DNA of 59,035 nucleotides from Rhodospirillales bacterium URHD0017 (GCA_900110395.1 FODP01000035.1:1-59035), one strand, 5' to 3'; positions 43,811-54,185 are shown, counted from the stretch's first letter. The notes: generated from the sequence alone by a model not told the origin. A program made the numbers and translations.

Positions 43811-45370
43811 TCAGTTCACCTGCCGCTGCTTGTCGCCCCAGTAGGGCTTGCGCAGCTCGCGCTTGAGGATCTTGCCCGTCGGGTTGCGCGGCAGAGCGTC
43901 GGCGAAGTCGACCGACTTCGGCAGCTTGTAGCCGGCGATGCGCTCGCGCGCCCAGCCGATCAGCTCGCCGGCGCTGAGCTCGGCATCGGGCTTCCTGACG
44001 ACGACGGCCTTCACCGCCTCGCCCCAGCGCTCGTCGGGCACGCCGATCACGGCGACGTCGGCGACGGCAGGATGGCCGAACAAGGCGCTCTCGACCTCGG
44101 CGGGATAGATGTTCTCGCCGCCCGACACGATCATGTCCTTCACGCGGTCGTAGATATAGAGATAGCCCTTGTCGTCGAGGTAGCCCGCGTCGCCGGTGAA
44201 AAACCAGTCGCCCTGGATGGCGCGCCGGGTGGCATCGGGCAGATTCCAGTAGCCGCCCATGATCTGCGGCGAGCGCACGGCGATCTCGCCGACCTGGCCC
44301 GTCGCCATGTCCTTGCCGTCGTCGCCGACGATGCGCAGCTCCACGCCTTCCTGGGCGTAGCCGCAGGACAGGAGCTTCTTGACGTCGGCCGGGTCATGGT
44401 CGGCGGGTGGCAGCAGGGTGATGGCGCCGGTCGTCTCGGTGAGGCCGTAGACCTGCTGGAAGCCGCAGGGAAATATCCCCATCGCCTGCCGGAGCAGGTC
44501 GGCCGGGATCGGCGCTGCGCCGTAGACGATCAGGCGCAGGCTGGAAAGGTCGGTCTCGCGGATCTGCGGCGCCTGCACCAGGAACAGGATCATCGCCGGC
44601 ACCAGCAGCATGACCTGCAGCTTCTCGCGCTCAACCGTCTGCAGGATCTCGAGAGGCACGAACTCGCGCATCACATGGTTGGTGGCGCCGGAGAAAAGAC
44701 CGGCGATGCCCCAGCCGGCGCCGCCGATGTGGAACATCGGCAGGCAGACGAGATTGGGCACGCCGGGCGCCAGCAGCCAGGTCCTGGTCCACAGCGGCAG
44801 CATCCAGGCGAAGTTGGCGTTGGTCAGCTCGGCGCCCTTGGGCAGGCCCGTCGTGCCGCTGGTGTAGAACTGAACGGCGGTGCCGGCGGGCTTGGCCGGC
44901 AGGCGAGGGTCGGTGTCGGCATGGCGGTCGCGCCAGGTGTCGAAGGACTCCCAGGTCGGATGACGGGCGCCGAAGGCCACGATCTTGCGCACCGTCTTCA
45001 GCTCGTCGCGGATCTTCTCGACGACGGGAAAGTACTCCTCGCCGACGAACAGGATCTCGGCCTTGGCATCGTTGACGATGTGCAGCACTTCCGGCGCGGC
45101 CAGCCGCCAGTTGACCGAAACCATCACGGCATTGGCCTTGGCCCCGCCGAACAGCAATTCGAAGAAGATGTCGCTGCTCTTGTCGAGATGGGCGATGCGC
45201 GCCTGCGGCTTGATGCCATCGGCGATCAGGCCATTGGCGACGCGGCTCGCCGCCCGGTCGAGCGCGGCATAGCTCGTCCTGTGGCCGGCATGGACCAGGG
45301 CCGTGGCGTCGGGGCAGTCCGTTGCGTGCTGTCGCACGATGTCTGCCAGGCCCGTGATCTTGATGCTCAT
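43811..45370 (-). CDS. fatty acyl-CoA synthetase (AMP-dependent ligase)
   Basis: A 519-residue ANL-superfamily ligase of the FadD3/FadD13-like size class. ATP motif YTSGTTGLPKGAELT, then VYGLTETTGAITLLP, GDWFFTGDAGYLDD, IYDRVKDMIVSGGENIYPAE and the C-terminal catalytic lysine in RNPTGKILKREL. It activates a carboxylic acid to its CoA ester in the cytoplasm. It differs from the first ligase (640-2472) in length and motifs. Divergent from the UDP-glucuronate decarboxylase gene. Confidence 0.93.
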   Translation of the reverse strand: MSIKITGLADIVRQHATDCPDATALVHAGHRTSYAALDRAASRVANGLIADGIKPQARIAHLDKSSDIFFELLFGGAKANAVMVSVNWRLAAPEVLHIVNDAKAEILFVGEEYFPVVEKIRDELKTVRKIVAFGARHPTWESFDTWRDRHADTDPRLPAKPAGTAVQFYTSGTTGLPKGAELTNANFAWMLPLWTRTWLLAPGVPNLVCLPMFHIGGAGWGIAGLFSGATNHVMREFVPLEILQTVEREKLQVMLLVPAMILFLVQAPQIRETDLSSLRLIVYGAAPIPADLLRQAMGIFPCGFQQVYGLTETTGAITLLPPADHDPADVKKLLSCGYAQEGVELRIVGDDGKDMATGQVGEIAVRSPQIMGGYWNLPDATRRAIQGDWFFTGDAGYLDDKGYLYIYDRVKDMIVSGGENIYPAEVESALFGHPAVADVAVIGVPDERWGEAVKAVVVRKPDAELSAGELIGWARERIAGYKLPKSVDFADALPRNPTGKILKRELRKPYWGDKQRQVN

Positions 45371-45492
45371 CCGAACGCTTCCCCCGATTGCGGCGGCATC
45401 TTCAGCGCTTTGGGAGTGATTTCAAGAGTTTGATCGCTTGGAGCGCGTGCACTAGTGTCGGCCGTGGGATTGAGCGGGTCTTCAGAGGAAAC

Positions 45493-46467
<975 letters not shown>

Positions 46468-46469
46468 AG

Positions 46470-46538
46470 AAAGGTCCCTCGCTGCGCTCGGGATGACAAC
46501 ATTGCTGTCATCCCGAGGCCGAAGGCCAAGGGACCTTT
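46470..46538. repeat. 69-bp palindromic repeat (AAGGTCCCTCGC type)
   Basis: The left arm AAAGGTCCCTCG...CGGGATGAC (46470-46497) and the right arm GTCATCCCGAGG...AAGGGACCTTT (46507-46538) form a long imperfect hairpin with a 9-base loop. The end blocks AAAGGTCCCT and GGGATGAC match perfectly; the middle of the right arm is a few bases longer. It begins 2 bp after the decarboxylase stop and lies between convergent genes, where it can also act as a terminator. Confidence 0.8.
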
Positions 46539-46553
46539 AAGGTCCCAGAACCG

Positions 46554-47576
46554 CTACTGCGCCGCGACCGCGCGCGGCAAGGCGTTGACGACGGAAGCCT
46601 TGCCCGAGGTCATCTCGTCGTGGATCCACTTGTAAGTCTTCTCCATGCCATCCTCGAGACGGATGGAGGGCGCCCAGTTCATCAGCTTCTTGATCAGTGT
46701 GTTGTCGCTGTTGCGGCCGCGCACGCCCTTGGGCGCGTCGAGCTTGTAGGAGCGCTTCAGCTTCACGCCGGCGATCTTCTCGACGATGTCGACCAGGCGG
46801 TTGATGCTGACCAGTTCGTCACTGCCGATGTTCAGCGGCTCGATGATGTCGCTCGCCGCCAGCCGGATCGTGCCGTCAGTGCAGTCGTCGATGTACATGA
46901 ACGAGCGGGTCTGCTCGCCGTCGCCCCAGATCTCGATCTCATGCTTGCCCGAGAGCTTGGCGGCGATGACCTTGCGGCAGATCGCGGCCGGCGCCTTCTC
47001 GCGCCCGCCGTCGTAGGTGCCCTCGGGTCCGTAGACGTTGTGGTAGCGGGCAACGCGGGTGGCGATGCCGTAATCCTCGCGGTAGTGGCGGGCCATCCGC
47101 TCGCTGAACAGCTTCTCCCAGCCGTAGCCGTCTTCCGGCATGGCGGGATAGGCGTCCTCTTCCTTGAGCGCGGTGACGTCGGTGCGGGTCTGCTTGTCGC
47201 CGTTGTAGACGCAGGCCGACGACGAATAGAAGAAACGCTCGGTGCCGGCTTCCTTGGCCGCCACCAGCATGTGGGTGCTGACGAGCACCGACAGCATGCA
47301 CTCGGCCTTGTGGGTCTCGATGAAGCCCATGCCGCCCATGTCGGCGGCGAGGTTGTAGATCATGCGCGCGCCCTTGGCGGCAGCGCGGCAGGGTTCGAGC
47401 AGGGCGAGGTCGCCCACCTGGTTCTCGACGCCCGGCGTCTTCTGGTACCACTCGTTGAGCGGCTTGGCGTCGACGGCGCGGATCTTGGAATGGCCGCGTT
47501 GCTGCAGGACGCGGACGAGATGGCCGCCGATGAAGCCACCGGCGCCGGTGACGACCACGAGATCATTCTTGGACAT
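46554..47576 (-). CDS. GDP-mannose 3,5-epimerase-like NAD-dependent epimerase
   Basis: A 340-residue extended short-chain dehydrogenase. NAD motif GAGGFIGGHL at residues 11-20. The segment YNLAADMGGMGFIETHKAE is very close to the plant GDP-mannose 3,5-epimerase signature, and the catalytic Tyr-x-x-x-Lys is in GYGWEKLFSERM. RYHNVYGPEGTYDGGREKAP and RSFMYIDDCTDGT also fit. It would make GDP-L-galactose or GDP-L-gulose for a surface glycan. Close bacterial relatives with other sugar substrates cannot be excluded. Confidence 0.85.
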   Translation of the reverse strand: MSKNDLVVVTGAGGFIGGHLVRVLQQRGHSKIRAVDAKPLNEWYQKTPGVENQVGDLALLEPCRAAAKGARMIYNLAADMGGMGFIETHKAECMLSVLVSTHMLVAAKEAGTERFFYSSSACVYNGDKQTRTDVTALKEEDAYPAMPEDGYGWEKLFSERMARHYREDYGIATRVARYHNVYGPEGTYDGGREKAPAAICRKVIAAKLSGKHEIEIWGDGEQTRSFMYIDDCTDGTIRLAASDIIEPLNIGSDELVSINRLVDIVEKIAGVKLKRSYKLDAPKGVRGRNSDNTLIKKLMNWAPSIRLEDGMEKTYKWIHDEMTSGKASVVNALPRAVAAQ

Positions 47577-47842
47577 TCACGAGCCTTTCACGCGAAGAAG
47601 GGGCTTTTATCCGATTTTTCAAAGACTTGCGAGGCAAGGCCTGAGCGGCCTGTGGATTCGCCAAGCGCGTTGGGGTGCTCGTTTGCGCGCCTCGCGCTTT
47701 TTCGTCAAGTCGCCCAATGACGCGGCAATAATACGGCGACTTTGGCGGCGGACTGCGGACAGTTTTGGGGGAAATCGGTGGTCGGTGCCAAAAAACTCTC
47801 TTATACCAGTCACATAGGCCCTCATTGGCCCTTCCAGGCACC

Positions 47843-48613
47843 GTGCTGGCCGACATCACCCCCGTCATCCTGACCTACAACGAAGCCGCCAACATCGGAC
47901 GCTCCCTGGAGCGGCTCGCATGGGCGAAAGAGGTCCTGGTCGTCGACAGCAACTCGACCGACGACACGCTGGCGATCGCCGCCCGCTTTCCGAATGTCCG
48001 CACGGTCCAGCGGCCGTTCGACACCCATGCCCAGCAATGGCGCTTCGCCGTCGAGGACACAGGCATCACCAGCGGCTGGGTGCTGCGGTTGGACGCCGAT
48101 TACGTGGTCGAGCCGGCCCTGCGTGACGAGATCGCGGCACTTGCGCCGGCCGGCGAGACCGCGGCCTACGAGATCGCCTTCACTTATTGCATCGATGGCC
48201 GGCCCCTGCGGGCGTCGCTCTATCCGGCGCTGCCCGTCCTGTTCCGCCGCGGTCGTGGCCGCTTCGTCCAGGACGGTCACACGGAGAAGCTCAGCATCGA
48301 CGGTCCGATCGTGAAGCTTGCCCACCGTTTGCTGCATGACGATCGCAAGAGCCTCGAGCGCTGGCTGCAGTCGCAATCGCGCTACCAGGCGCAGGAGGCC
48401 GAGAAGCTCACGACCCGGCCGTGGTCCGAGCTGAGCTGGCCCGATCGCCTGCGGCGAACGCGTTTCCTGGGCCCGATCGCCGTCGCGGTGCACTGCCTGT
48501 TCGTAAAGGGGCTGATATTCGACGGCGCGGCGGGGCTTCACTATACAGCCCAGCGCGTGACCGCCGACCTGATCCTCTCCATGCACCTGCTGCGCCGCGA
48601 CCTCGACCGATGA
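47843..48613 (+). CDS. family 2 glycosyltransferase (WaaE/KdtX-like)
   Basis: A 256-residue GT-A glycosyltransferase. The N-terminus reads ITPVILTYNEAANIGRSLER with VLVVDSNSTDDT, and the metal motif is Asp-x-Asp in LRLDADYVVE. The late segment SRYQAQEAEKL and helix region fit the WaaE/KdtX type that adds sugars to lipopolysaccharide core. The start is uncertain: GTG at 47843 is chosen because it directly precedes the first strand, but a TTG six codons earlier is possible. The 266-bp gap upstream (divergent from the epimerase) shows only a TTATAC hexamer at about 47810 that could be part of a promoter. ATGA-coupled to the carbamoyltransferase. Confidence 0.85.
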   Translation: MLADITPVILTYNEAANIGRSLERLAWAKEVLVVDSNSTDDTLAIAARFPNVRTVQRPFDTHAQQWRFAVEDTGITSGWVLRLDADYVVEPALRDEIAALAPAGETAAYEIAFTYCIDGRPLRASLYPALPVLFRRGRGRFVQDGHTEKLSIDGPIVKLAHRLLHDDRKSLERWLQSQSRYQAQEAEKLTTRPWSELSWPDRLRRTRFLGPIAVAVHCLFVKGLIFDGAAGLHYTAQRVTADLILSMHLLRRDLDR

Positions 48614-50364
48614 CCTACATCCTCGGCCTGAACGCCTATCACGCGGACGCCGCGGCCTGCCTGGTGAAGGACGGCACGCTGGTCGCTGCCGTCGAGGAGG
48701 AGCGCTTCCGGCGCATCAAGCACTGGGGCGGCTTTCCCGGCGAATCGATCCGCTATTGCCTCAGCGAGGCCGGCATCGCGCTCGGCGACGTCGAGCATGT
48801 CGCCGTCAACAGCGACAACCGCGCCAACCGCTGGCGCAAGCTCGGCTATGTCCTGACCTCGGGCGTCAGCCCGTCCTACGTGCTGAGCCGGCTGCGCCAG
48901 CGCGGCGAGCGCGCCGACATCGCCGGAAACCTCAAGCAGGCGCTGCCGGACCATGAGTTCCGCGGCGCCGTGCATGCCGTGGAACACCATCTCTGCCATC
49001 TCGCCTCGGCCTTCCTGGTGTCGCCCTACGACAAAGCCGTGGCGGTGTCGGTCGACGGCTTCGGCGATTTCTCGTCGGCCGCCTGGGGCCTGGGCGAGGG
49101 CGGCCATCTCTCGGTCGATGGGCGGGTCTACTTCCCCCATTCGCTCGGCGTCTTCTACGAGGCGATGACGCAGTTCATCGGCTTCCCGCACTACGGCGAC
49201 GAGTACAAGGTGATGGGGCTTGCCCCTTATGGCGAGCCGCGCTTCGTCGACGTCATGAAGCAGATCGTGAAGACCAAGGACGACGGCACCTTCGAGCTCG
49301 ACCTGCGCTTCTTCCGCCACGCCTCGGGCCAGGGCGCCAACTACCAGGTGAAGGACGGCATCCCGTCAGGTGGTTGCCTGTGGAGCGACGAGCTCGCGAC
49401 CTTGCTCGGCCCGCCGCGCGATCCGGCGGCGCCGCTGGAGGATCGCCATCGCGACATCGCGCGCTCGGCACAGGTCACCTACGAGAACGCCTTCTTCAAT
49501 CTTTTGGGCGCCATGCACCGCCGCTACGGCGCCGATGCCGTCGTGCTGGCCGGCGGCTGCGCCTACAACTCGGTGGCCAACGGGAAGGTGCTGGAGCGCT
49601 CGCCGTTCAAGAAGCTCTATGTCCAGTCGGCGGGCGGCGATGCCGGCGGTGCGATCGGCGCGGCCTTCGCCACCTGGCACAAGCTGGGTGGCGCCAACGC
49701 GCGGCGTCACTTCGTCATGGACCACGCCTATTGGGGCCCGTCCGCCACGCCTGACCAGATCGCCCACGCGATCGCCGAGCGTCGTGCCGACTTCGACGCG
49801 GCAGGCTGCACCATCGAGCGCATCGCCGACGAGGCGACGCTGTGCAAGCGCACCGCCGAGGCGATCTCGCTCGGCAAGGTCATAGGCTGGTTCCAGGGCC
49901 GCCTCGAATGGGGCCCGCGGGCGCTCGGCAACCGCTCGATCCTGGGCGATCCGCGGCGCGCGGACATGAAGGACATCCTCAACCTCAAGATCAAGCGCCG
50001 GGAGTCGTTCCGGCCGTTCGCGCCGTCTGTCCTGCGCGAGGCGGTGCCGGAGTGGTTCGAGACCGACGACGACGTGCCCTTCATGATGCAGGTCTTCAAA
50101 ATCCGCGAGGCCAAGCGCAAGGAGATCCCGGCGGTCACCCACGTCGACGGCACCGGCCGGCTGCAGACCGTCACCTGGGCGGGCAATCCACGCTATGCCC
50201 GGCTCATCCAGTCGTTCCGCGACATCACCGGCGTGCCCATGGTGCTGAACACCAGCTTCAACGAGAACGAGCCGGTTGTTTGCAGGCCCGAGGAAGCCAT
50301 CGACTGTTTCCTGCGAACGAAGATGGACGTGCTCGCTCTGGGTGATACCCTGATCCGGCGATGA
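48610..50364 (+). CDS. O-carbamoyltransferase, NodU/CmcH/TobZ family
   Basis: A 584-residue enzyme that transfers a carbamoyl group from carbamoyl phosphate, through a carbamoyl-adenylate, to a hydroxyl of a sugar or metabolite. The N-terminal domain has LGLNAYHADAAACLVKDG, the metal-site histidines 126, 127 and 130 in VEHHLCHLASA, DGFGDFSSA and LAGGCAYNSVANGK. The YrdC-like C-terminal domain has QGRLEWGPRALGNRSIL and VLNTSFNENEPVV. Coupled to the GT2 before and the 2Fe-2S subunit gene after by 4-bp overlaps. The likely acceptor is a surface glycan sugar. Confidence 0.93.
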   Translation: MTYILGLNAYHADAAACLVKDGTLVAAVEEERFRRIKHWGGFPGESIRYCLSEAGIALGDVEHVAVNSDNRANRWRKLGYVLTSGVSPSYVLSRLRQRGERADIAGNLKQALPDHEFRGAVHAVEHHLCHLASAFLVSPYDKAVAVSVDGFGDFSSAAWGLGEGGHLSVDGRVYFPHSLGVFYEAMTQFIGFPHYGDEYKVMGLAPYGEPRFVDVMKQIVKTKDDGTFELDLRFFRHASGQGANYQVKDGIPSGGCLWSDELATLLGPPRDPAAPLEDRHRDIARSAQVTYENAFFNLLGAMHRRYGADAVVLAGGCAYNSVANGKVLERSPFKKLYVQSAGGDAGGAIGAAFATWHKLGGANARRHFVMDHAYWGPSATPDQIAHAIAERRADFDAAGCTIERIADEATLCKRTAEAISLGKVIGWFQGRLEWGPRALGNRSILGDPRRADMKDILNLKIKRRESFRPFAPSVLREAVPEWFETDDDVPFMMQVFKIREAKRKEIPAVTHVDGTGRLQTVTWAGNPRYARLIQSFRDITGVPMVLNTSFNENEPVVCRPEEAIDCFLRTKMDVLALGDTLIRR

Positions 50365-50822
50365 TCTCGTTCACCATCAACGGCCAGCCGGCCCGCGTGG
50401 ACGTCGAGGCCGAGAAACCCCTGCTGTGGGTCCTGCGCGAGGACCTCAATATCACGGGACCCAAGTTCGGGTGCGGTGTGGCCTCGTGCGGCGCCTGCAC
50501 CGTCCATGTCGACGGGGCGCCGGTGCGCTCGTGCTCGATGGCGGCGTCCGACGTCGAGGGCAAGACGGTGGTCACCATCGAGGGACTGGCGCTGGGGCAG
50601 CTGCACGCGGTGCAAAAGGCGTGGATCGAGGAGCAGGTGCCCCAGTGCGGCTACTGCCAGCCCGGCTTCATCATGTCGGCCGTGGCCCTGCTCAAGGCCA
50701 ACCCCAAGCCCAGCGACAAGGACATCGACGAGGTCCTCTCGAACATCTGCCGTTGCGGCACCTACAGCGCCATCCGCCGCGCCGTGCATCGCGCCGCGGC
50801 GCTGCTGGCCGGCGCGTCGTGA
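50361..50822 (+). CDS. 2Fe-2S subunit of a molybdenum hydroxylase (IorA-like)
   Basis: A 153-residue electron-transfer subunit of the xanthine oxidase superfamily, closest in style to isoquinoline 1-oxidoreductase alpha. The plant-type cluster cysteines are 38, 43, 46 and 58 (FGCGVASCGACTVH and RSCS). The second cluster uses 96, 99, 130 and 132 (QCGYCQPGF and CRCGTY). ATGA overlap with the carbamoyltransferase and GTGA overlap with the large subunit. Confidence 0.93.
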   Translation: MISFTINGQPARVDVEAEKPLLWVLREDLNITGPKFGCGVASCGACTVHVDGAPVRSCSMAASDVEGKTVVTIEGLALGQLHAVQKAWIEEQVPQCGYCQPGFIMSAVALLKANPKPSDKDIDEVLSNICRCGTYSAIRRAVHRAAALLAGAS

Positions 50823-53068
50823 AGAAGTGGACCCGGCGCATGGCGATCATCGGCGGTGTCGCCGGTGGCGGCCTTTTGGGCGTCGGCTTCTGGTTCGCCC
50901 GCGAGCGTGACCGGCTGGGCGATCGCACGCTGTTCAACGTCAAGCCGAACGAAGCCGGCCTCAGCGGCTGGGTGAAGATCACACGCGACAACGGCGTGGT
51001 CGTGGCCATACCGCGCGCCGAGATGGGGCAGGGTGTGCAGACCGCGCTTGCCATGCTGGTCGCCGAGGAGATGGACGCGCGGTGGAACCAGGTGCGTGTC
51101 GAAGACCCGCCCGAGAACGGCGTCTACCGCAATGTCGACATCCTGATCGACGGCCTGCCGTTCTCTCCCGAGGAACAAGGCAGTGTCGTCGATATCGCCC
51201 ATTGGATGGCGGGCAAGCTCGGCGGTGTTTTAGGCGTGCTGGCAACCGGCGGGTCGACCAGCGTGCGCGATGCCTGGCATCCCATGCGCGTCGCCGGCGC
51301 AGTGGCGCGCGACCTGCTGCTGCGCGCGGCGAGCCGCAGGGCGTCCGTGCCCGTCAGCGAGCTTTTGGTCGTGGACGGCGAGGTCCGGCGCAAGAGCGGC
51401 GGGCGCGTTGCGACCTTCGGCGAGCTGGTCGATCACGTCGGCGATTTGTCGGCGATGCCGGCGCCGCCGCTCAAGAAGCCGTCGGAATTCAAACTCATCG
51501 GCAAGCCGCTGTCGCGCCTCGACATCCCGGCCAAGGTGCTGGGTGCCGCGACCTTCGGCATCGACGTGCGCCGCCCCAATCTTCTCTATGCCGCCGTGCT
51601 GAATGCGCCGACCTTCGGCGGCTCGGCTACCGGCTTCAAGGTCAAAGGCAACCTGCCCAAGGGTGTGGAGACGGTGATCATCGTGCCGGGCGGCATTGCC
51701 GCCATCGGCACGAGCTGGTGGCGCGCCAACAAGCTTCTCCAGGAAGGCATCGAGGTGCAGTGGCAGCCGGGGCCCGAGCCCGACCTCGACAGCGCCGCGC
51801 TGTGGCGACGCTACGAAGGGCTGATGCAGGACGGCAAGCCGGCCCTGACCCGCACGCTCGGCGAGGAGAAGAAGCCCGCGACGGTGCGGCCGATCGAGGC
51901 GACCTACCGCGCGCCTTACCTGGCGCACACCACCATGGAGCCGATGAACTGCACGGCGCTGGTAACGCGGCAGGGCGACAAGAACGGCGTCGAAGTCTGG
52001 ATGCCCAACCAGTCGCCGACCCTCATGCGGCTGATCGCCGGCAAGACGGCCGACGTGCCGCAGGCCGAGGTCACGGTGCGCACGACCTTCCTCGGCGGCG
52101 GCTTCGGCCGGCGCGCCGAGGTCGACCTGGTGCGCCAAGCCGTGACCTGCGCCATGGCGATGCCGGAGAGGCCCGTCCAGGTCCTGTGGTCGCGCGAGCA
52201 GGATATCCGTCACGATTACTATCGGCCGATGGCGCTGGCGCGCTGGCGGGCCGAGCTCGACACGTCGGGCGGTGCGCTGAAGCTGGTGAGCGTCGCCAAG
52301 CGCCAGGTTGCGCAGTCGCCGGCCGATCAGTTTGCCACGCGCGTGATCGGCCTGCCCTCCCAGGGCAAGCCCGAAGGCAACGCCGTCGAGAATCCGCCTT
52401 ACGCCTTTCCGTTCTACAAGCTCGAGGCCGTGGTGCCCGACGGCTCGGTGCCGGTCGGCTTCTGGCGCTCGGTCGGCCATTCGCACACCGCCTTCTTCGA
52501 CGAGAGCTTCGTCGACGAGCTGGCGGTCGCGCTGAAGAAGGACCCGTTCGAGTTCCGCCGCGAATTGCTGGCGAAGAACCCGCGACATCTGAAGGTGCTG
52601 GAGACGGCGGCGAAGGAGGCGGCCTGGGGCCAGCCGCTGCCGGCGGGTTCGGGGCGCGGCATCGCCTTGCGCGCCTCGTTCGGCTCGATCGTAGCGCAGG
52701 TCGCCGTGATCGACGGCTCGACGCTGCAAGTCAAGCGCGTCACCTGCGCCATCGATTGCGGGCCGGTGGTCAATCCCGCCATCGTGCGCGCGCAGATGGA
52801 GAGCGGCATCATCTACGGCCTGTCGGCCGCGCTCTACGGCGAGATCACCCTGGCCAACGGCGCCGTCGAGCAGTCGAACTTTCCCGACTACGACGCCGTG
52901 CGTCTCGCCGATGCGCCAGCGATGGCGGTGCATCTGGTCGACACCGGCTCGTCTTCCATCGGCGGTGTCGGCGAACCCGGCACACCGCCGATCGCGCCCG
53001 CCATCGCCAATGCGATCTTTGCCGCCACCGGCAAGCGGCTGCGCTCGCTGCCGCTGCGACTCGGCTAG
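50819..53068 (+). CDS. molybdopterin large subunit of an aldehyde/isoquinoline oxidoreductase (IorB-like)
   Basis: A 749-residue catalytic subunit. The N-terminus KKWTRRMAIIGGVAGGGLLG has a twin-arginine pair and hydrophobic segment, as in Tat-exported or anchored IorB proteins. Cofactor motifs include PRAEMGQGVQTALAM, TTFLGGGFGRRAEVDL, PVGFWRSVGHSHTAFFDES and the C-terminal GGVGEPGTPPIAPAIANA with the expected catalytic glutamate. It would hydroxylate an N-heterocycle or oxidise an aldehyde. No cytochrome subunit gene follows, so its electron acceptor is unknown. Starts with GTG. Confidence 0.92.
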   Translation: MKKWTRRMAIIGGVAGGGLLGVGFWFARERDRLGDRTLFNVKPNEAGLSGWVKITRDNGVVVAIPRAEMGQGVQTALAMLVAEEMDARWNQVRVEDPPENGVYRNVDILIDGLPFSPEEQGSVVDIAHWMAGKLGGVLGVLATGGSTSVRDAWHPMRVAGAVARDLLLRAASRRASVPVSELLVVDGEVRRKSGGRVATFGELVDHVGDLSAMPAPPLKKPSEFKLIGKPLSRLDIPAKVLGAATFGIDVRRPNLLYAAVLNAPTFGGSATGFKVKGNLPKGVETVIIVPGGIAAIGTSWWRANKLLQEGIEVQWQPGPEPDLDSAALWRRYEGLMQDGKPALTRTLGEEKKPATVRPIEATYRAPYLAHTTMEPMNCTALVTRQGDKNGVEVWMPNQSPTLMRLIAGKTADVPQAEVTVRTTFLGGGFGRRAEVDLVRQAVTCAMAMPERPVQVLWSREQDIRHDYYRPMALARWRAELDTSGGALKLVSVAKRQVAQSPADQFATRVIGLPSQGKPEGNAVENPPYAFPFYKLEAVVPDGSVPVGFWRSVGHSHTAFFDESFVDELAVALKKDPFEFRRELLAKNPRHLKVLETAAKEAAWGQPLPAGSGRGIALRASFGSIVAQVAVIDGSTLQVKRVTCAIDCGPVVNPAIVRAQMESGIIYGLSAALYGEITLANGAVEQSNFPDYDAVRLADAPAMAVHLVDTGSSSIGGVGEPGTPPIAPAIANAIFAATGKRLRSLPLRLG

Positions 53069-53194
53069 GAGCGCGGACCTCCAGGTCCGCTCATAGTCTT
53101 CGCCTTCCGGACCGCGCGCGTCTCGCGCGCACGTGAGGCGCGCGATACGCGCGCGGTCCGGAAGAGCATGAGCGGGCCTGGAAGTCCGCGCTCC
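53068..53194. repeat. 127-bp palindromic element, same family as 41373-41515
   Basis: Outer arms: GGAGCGCGGAC...CCGCTCAT at the left and ATGAGCGG...GTCCGCGCTCC at the right, 27 bases with one mismatch and one wobble. Inner arms: CTTCCGGACCGCGCG and CGCGCGGTCCGGAAG, a perfect 15-bp match. It starts on the last base of the IorB-like stop codon and ends one base before the galE stop, so it fills the whole gap between convergent genes. Confidence 0.85.
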
Positions 53195-53195
53195 G

Positions 53196-54176
53196 TTAAC
53201 GCGACATCTTTCGTCGCCAGCGCAGCGTGTCCTCGATCTGCGCGGCGAGATCGCGTTGGGGCGACCAGCCGAGCTCGCGTCTGGCCTTGGCAATGTCACC
53301 GACCAGCTTGGGCGAATCGCCGGGGCGACGCGGCCCGACCTCGTGCGGCACAGGCGTACCGGCGATGCGGGCGGTCTCGGCCAGCGCCTGGCGCACGCTG
53401 TAGCCTGCGCCGCTGCCGAGGTTGAACGCCTCGTGACCGTTCGCCGTTCTTCGGCCGAGCCAGTCGAGCGCGCGAAGATGCGCGTCGGCAAGATCGCTCA
53501 CATGCACGAAGTCGCGGATGCACGAGCCGTCGGGCGTCGGATAATCGGTGCCGAGCAGGGTGAGGGCAGGGCCGAGACCGAGTGCCGCATCGGCGGCCAG
53601 CGGCAGCAGATGGGTCTCCGGATCGTGCGCCTCGCCGATCGTCCCGCCCGAGTCCGCGCCAGCGGCATTGAAGTAGCGCAAGGAGGCCGAGCGCAAGCCG
53701 CGCCCGGCGGCCTCGCCGAGCGCCTGCTCGACCCTGGCCTTCGATTCGGCGTAGGGGCTGAGCGGGGCGATCGCATGGGTCTCGGCCAGCAGGTCGGTCT
53801 GCGGCAAGCCATAGACCGCACATGAGCTCGAGAAGACGAAAGCCTCGACGTCGTGCCGCAGCGCCGCGTCGATCAGGGCATCCGACTTGGTCACGTTGTT
53901 GTGGAGGTAGCGCTCGGGCTGCCGCACCGATTCGCCCACTTCTATGTAGCCGGCGAGGTGGATCACGGCTCGCGGCCGGTGGCGCGCGAACACCTCGTCG
54001 AGCCGCGCCTTGTCGCCGATGTCGCCGCGCTCCAGCGGGCCCCATTGCACCGCCCAGTCGTGGCCCTTCTCCAGCGTGTCGTAGCAGACGGGCTTGTCGC
54101 CAGCCTCGGCCAACGCCTTGCAGACGTGGCTGCCGATGTAGCCAGCGCCGCCGGTGACCAGGACTGTGACCGTCAT
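53196..54176 (-). CDS. galE: UDP-glucose 4-epimerase
   Basis: A 326-residue epimerase interconverting UDP-glucose and UDP-galactose. NAD motif GGAGYIGSHVCKAL (residues 9-22), HLAGYIEVGESVRQP, the catalytic SSCAVYG and Tyr-x-x-x-Lys in PYAESKARVEQ, and LRYFNAAGAD are all standard for GalE. Length is typical. It is downstream of tRNA-Thr on the same strand with a repeat-rich gap between. Confidence 0.94.
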   Translation of the reverse strand: MTVTVLVTGGAGYIGSHVCKALAEAGDKPVCYDTLEKGHDWAVQWGPLERGDIGDKARLDEVFARHRPRAVIHLAGYIEVGESVRQPERYLHNNVTKSDALIDAALRHDVEAFVFSSSCAVYGLPQTDLLAETHAIAPLSPYAESKARVEQALGEAAGRGLRSASLRYFNAAGADSGGTIGEAHDPETHLLPLAADAALGLGPALTLLGTDYPTPDGSCIRDFVHVSDLADAHLRALDWLGRRTANGHEAFNLGSGAGYSVRQALAETARIAGTPVPHEVGPRRPGDSPKLVGDIAKARRELGWSPQRDLAAQIEDTLRWRRKMSR

Positions 54177-54185
54177 GTGTTTCGG

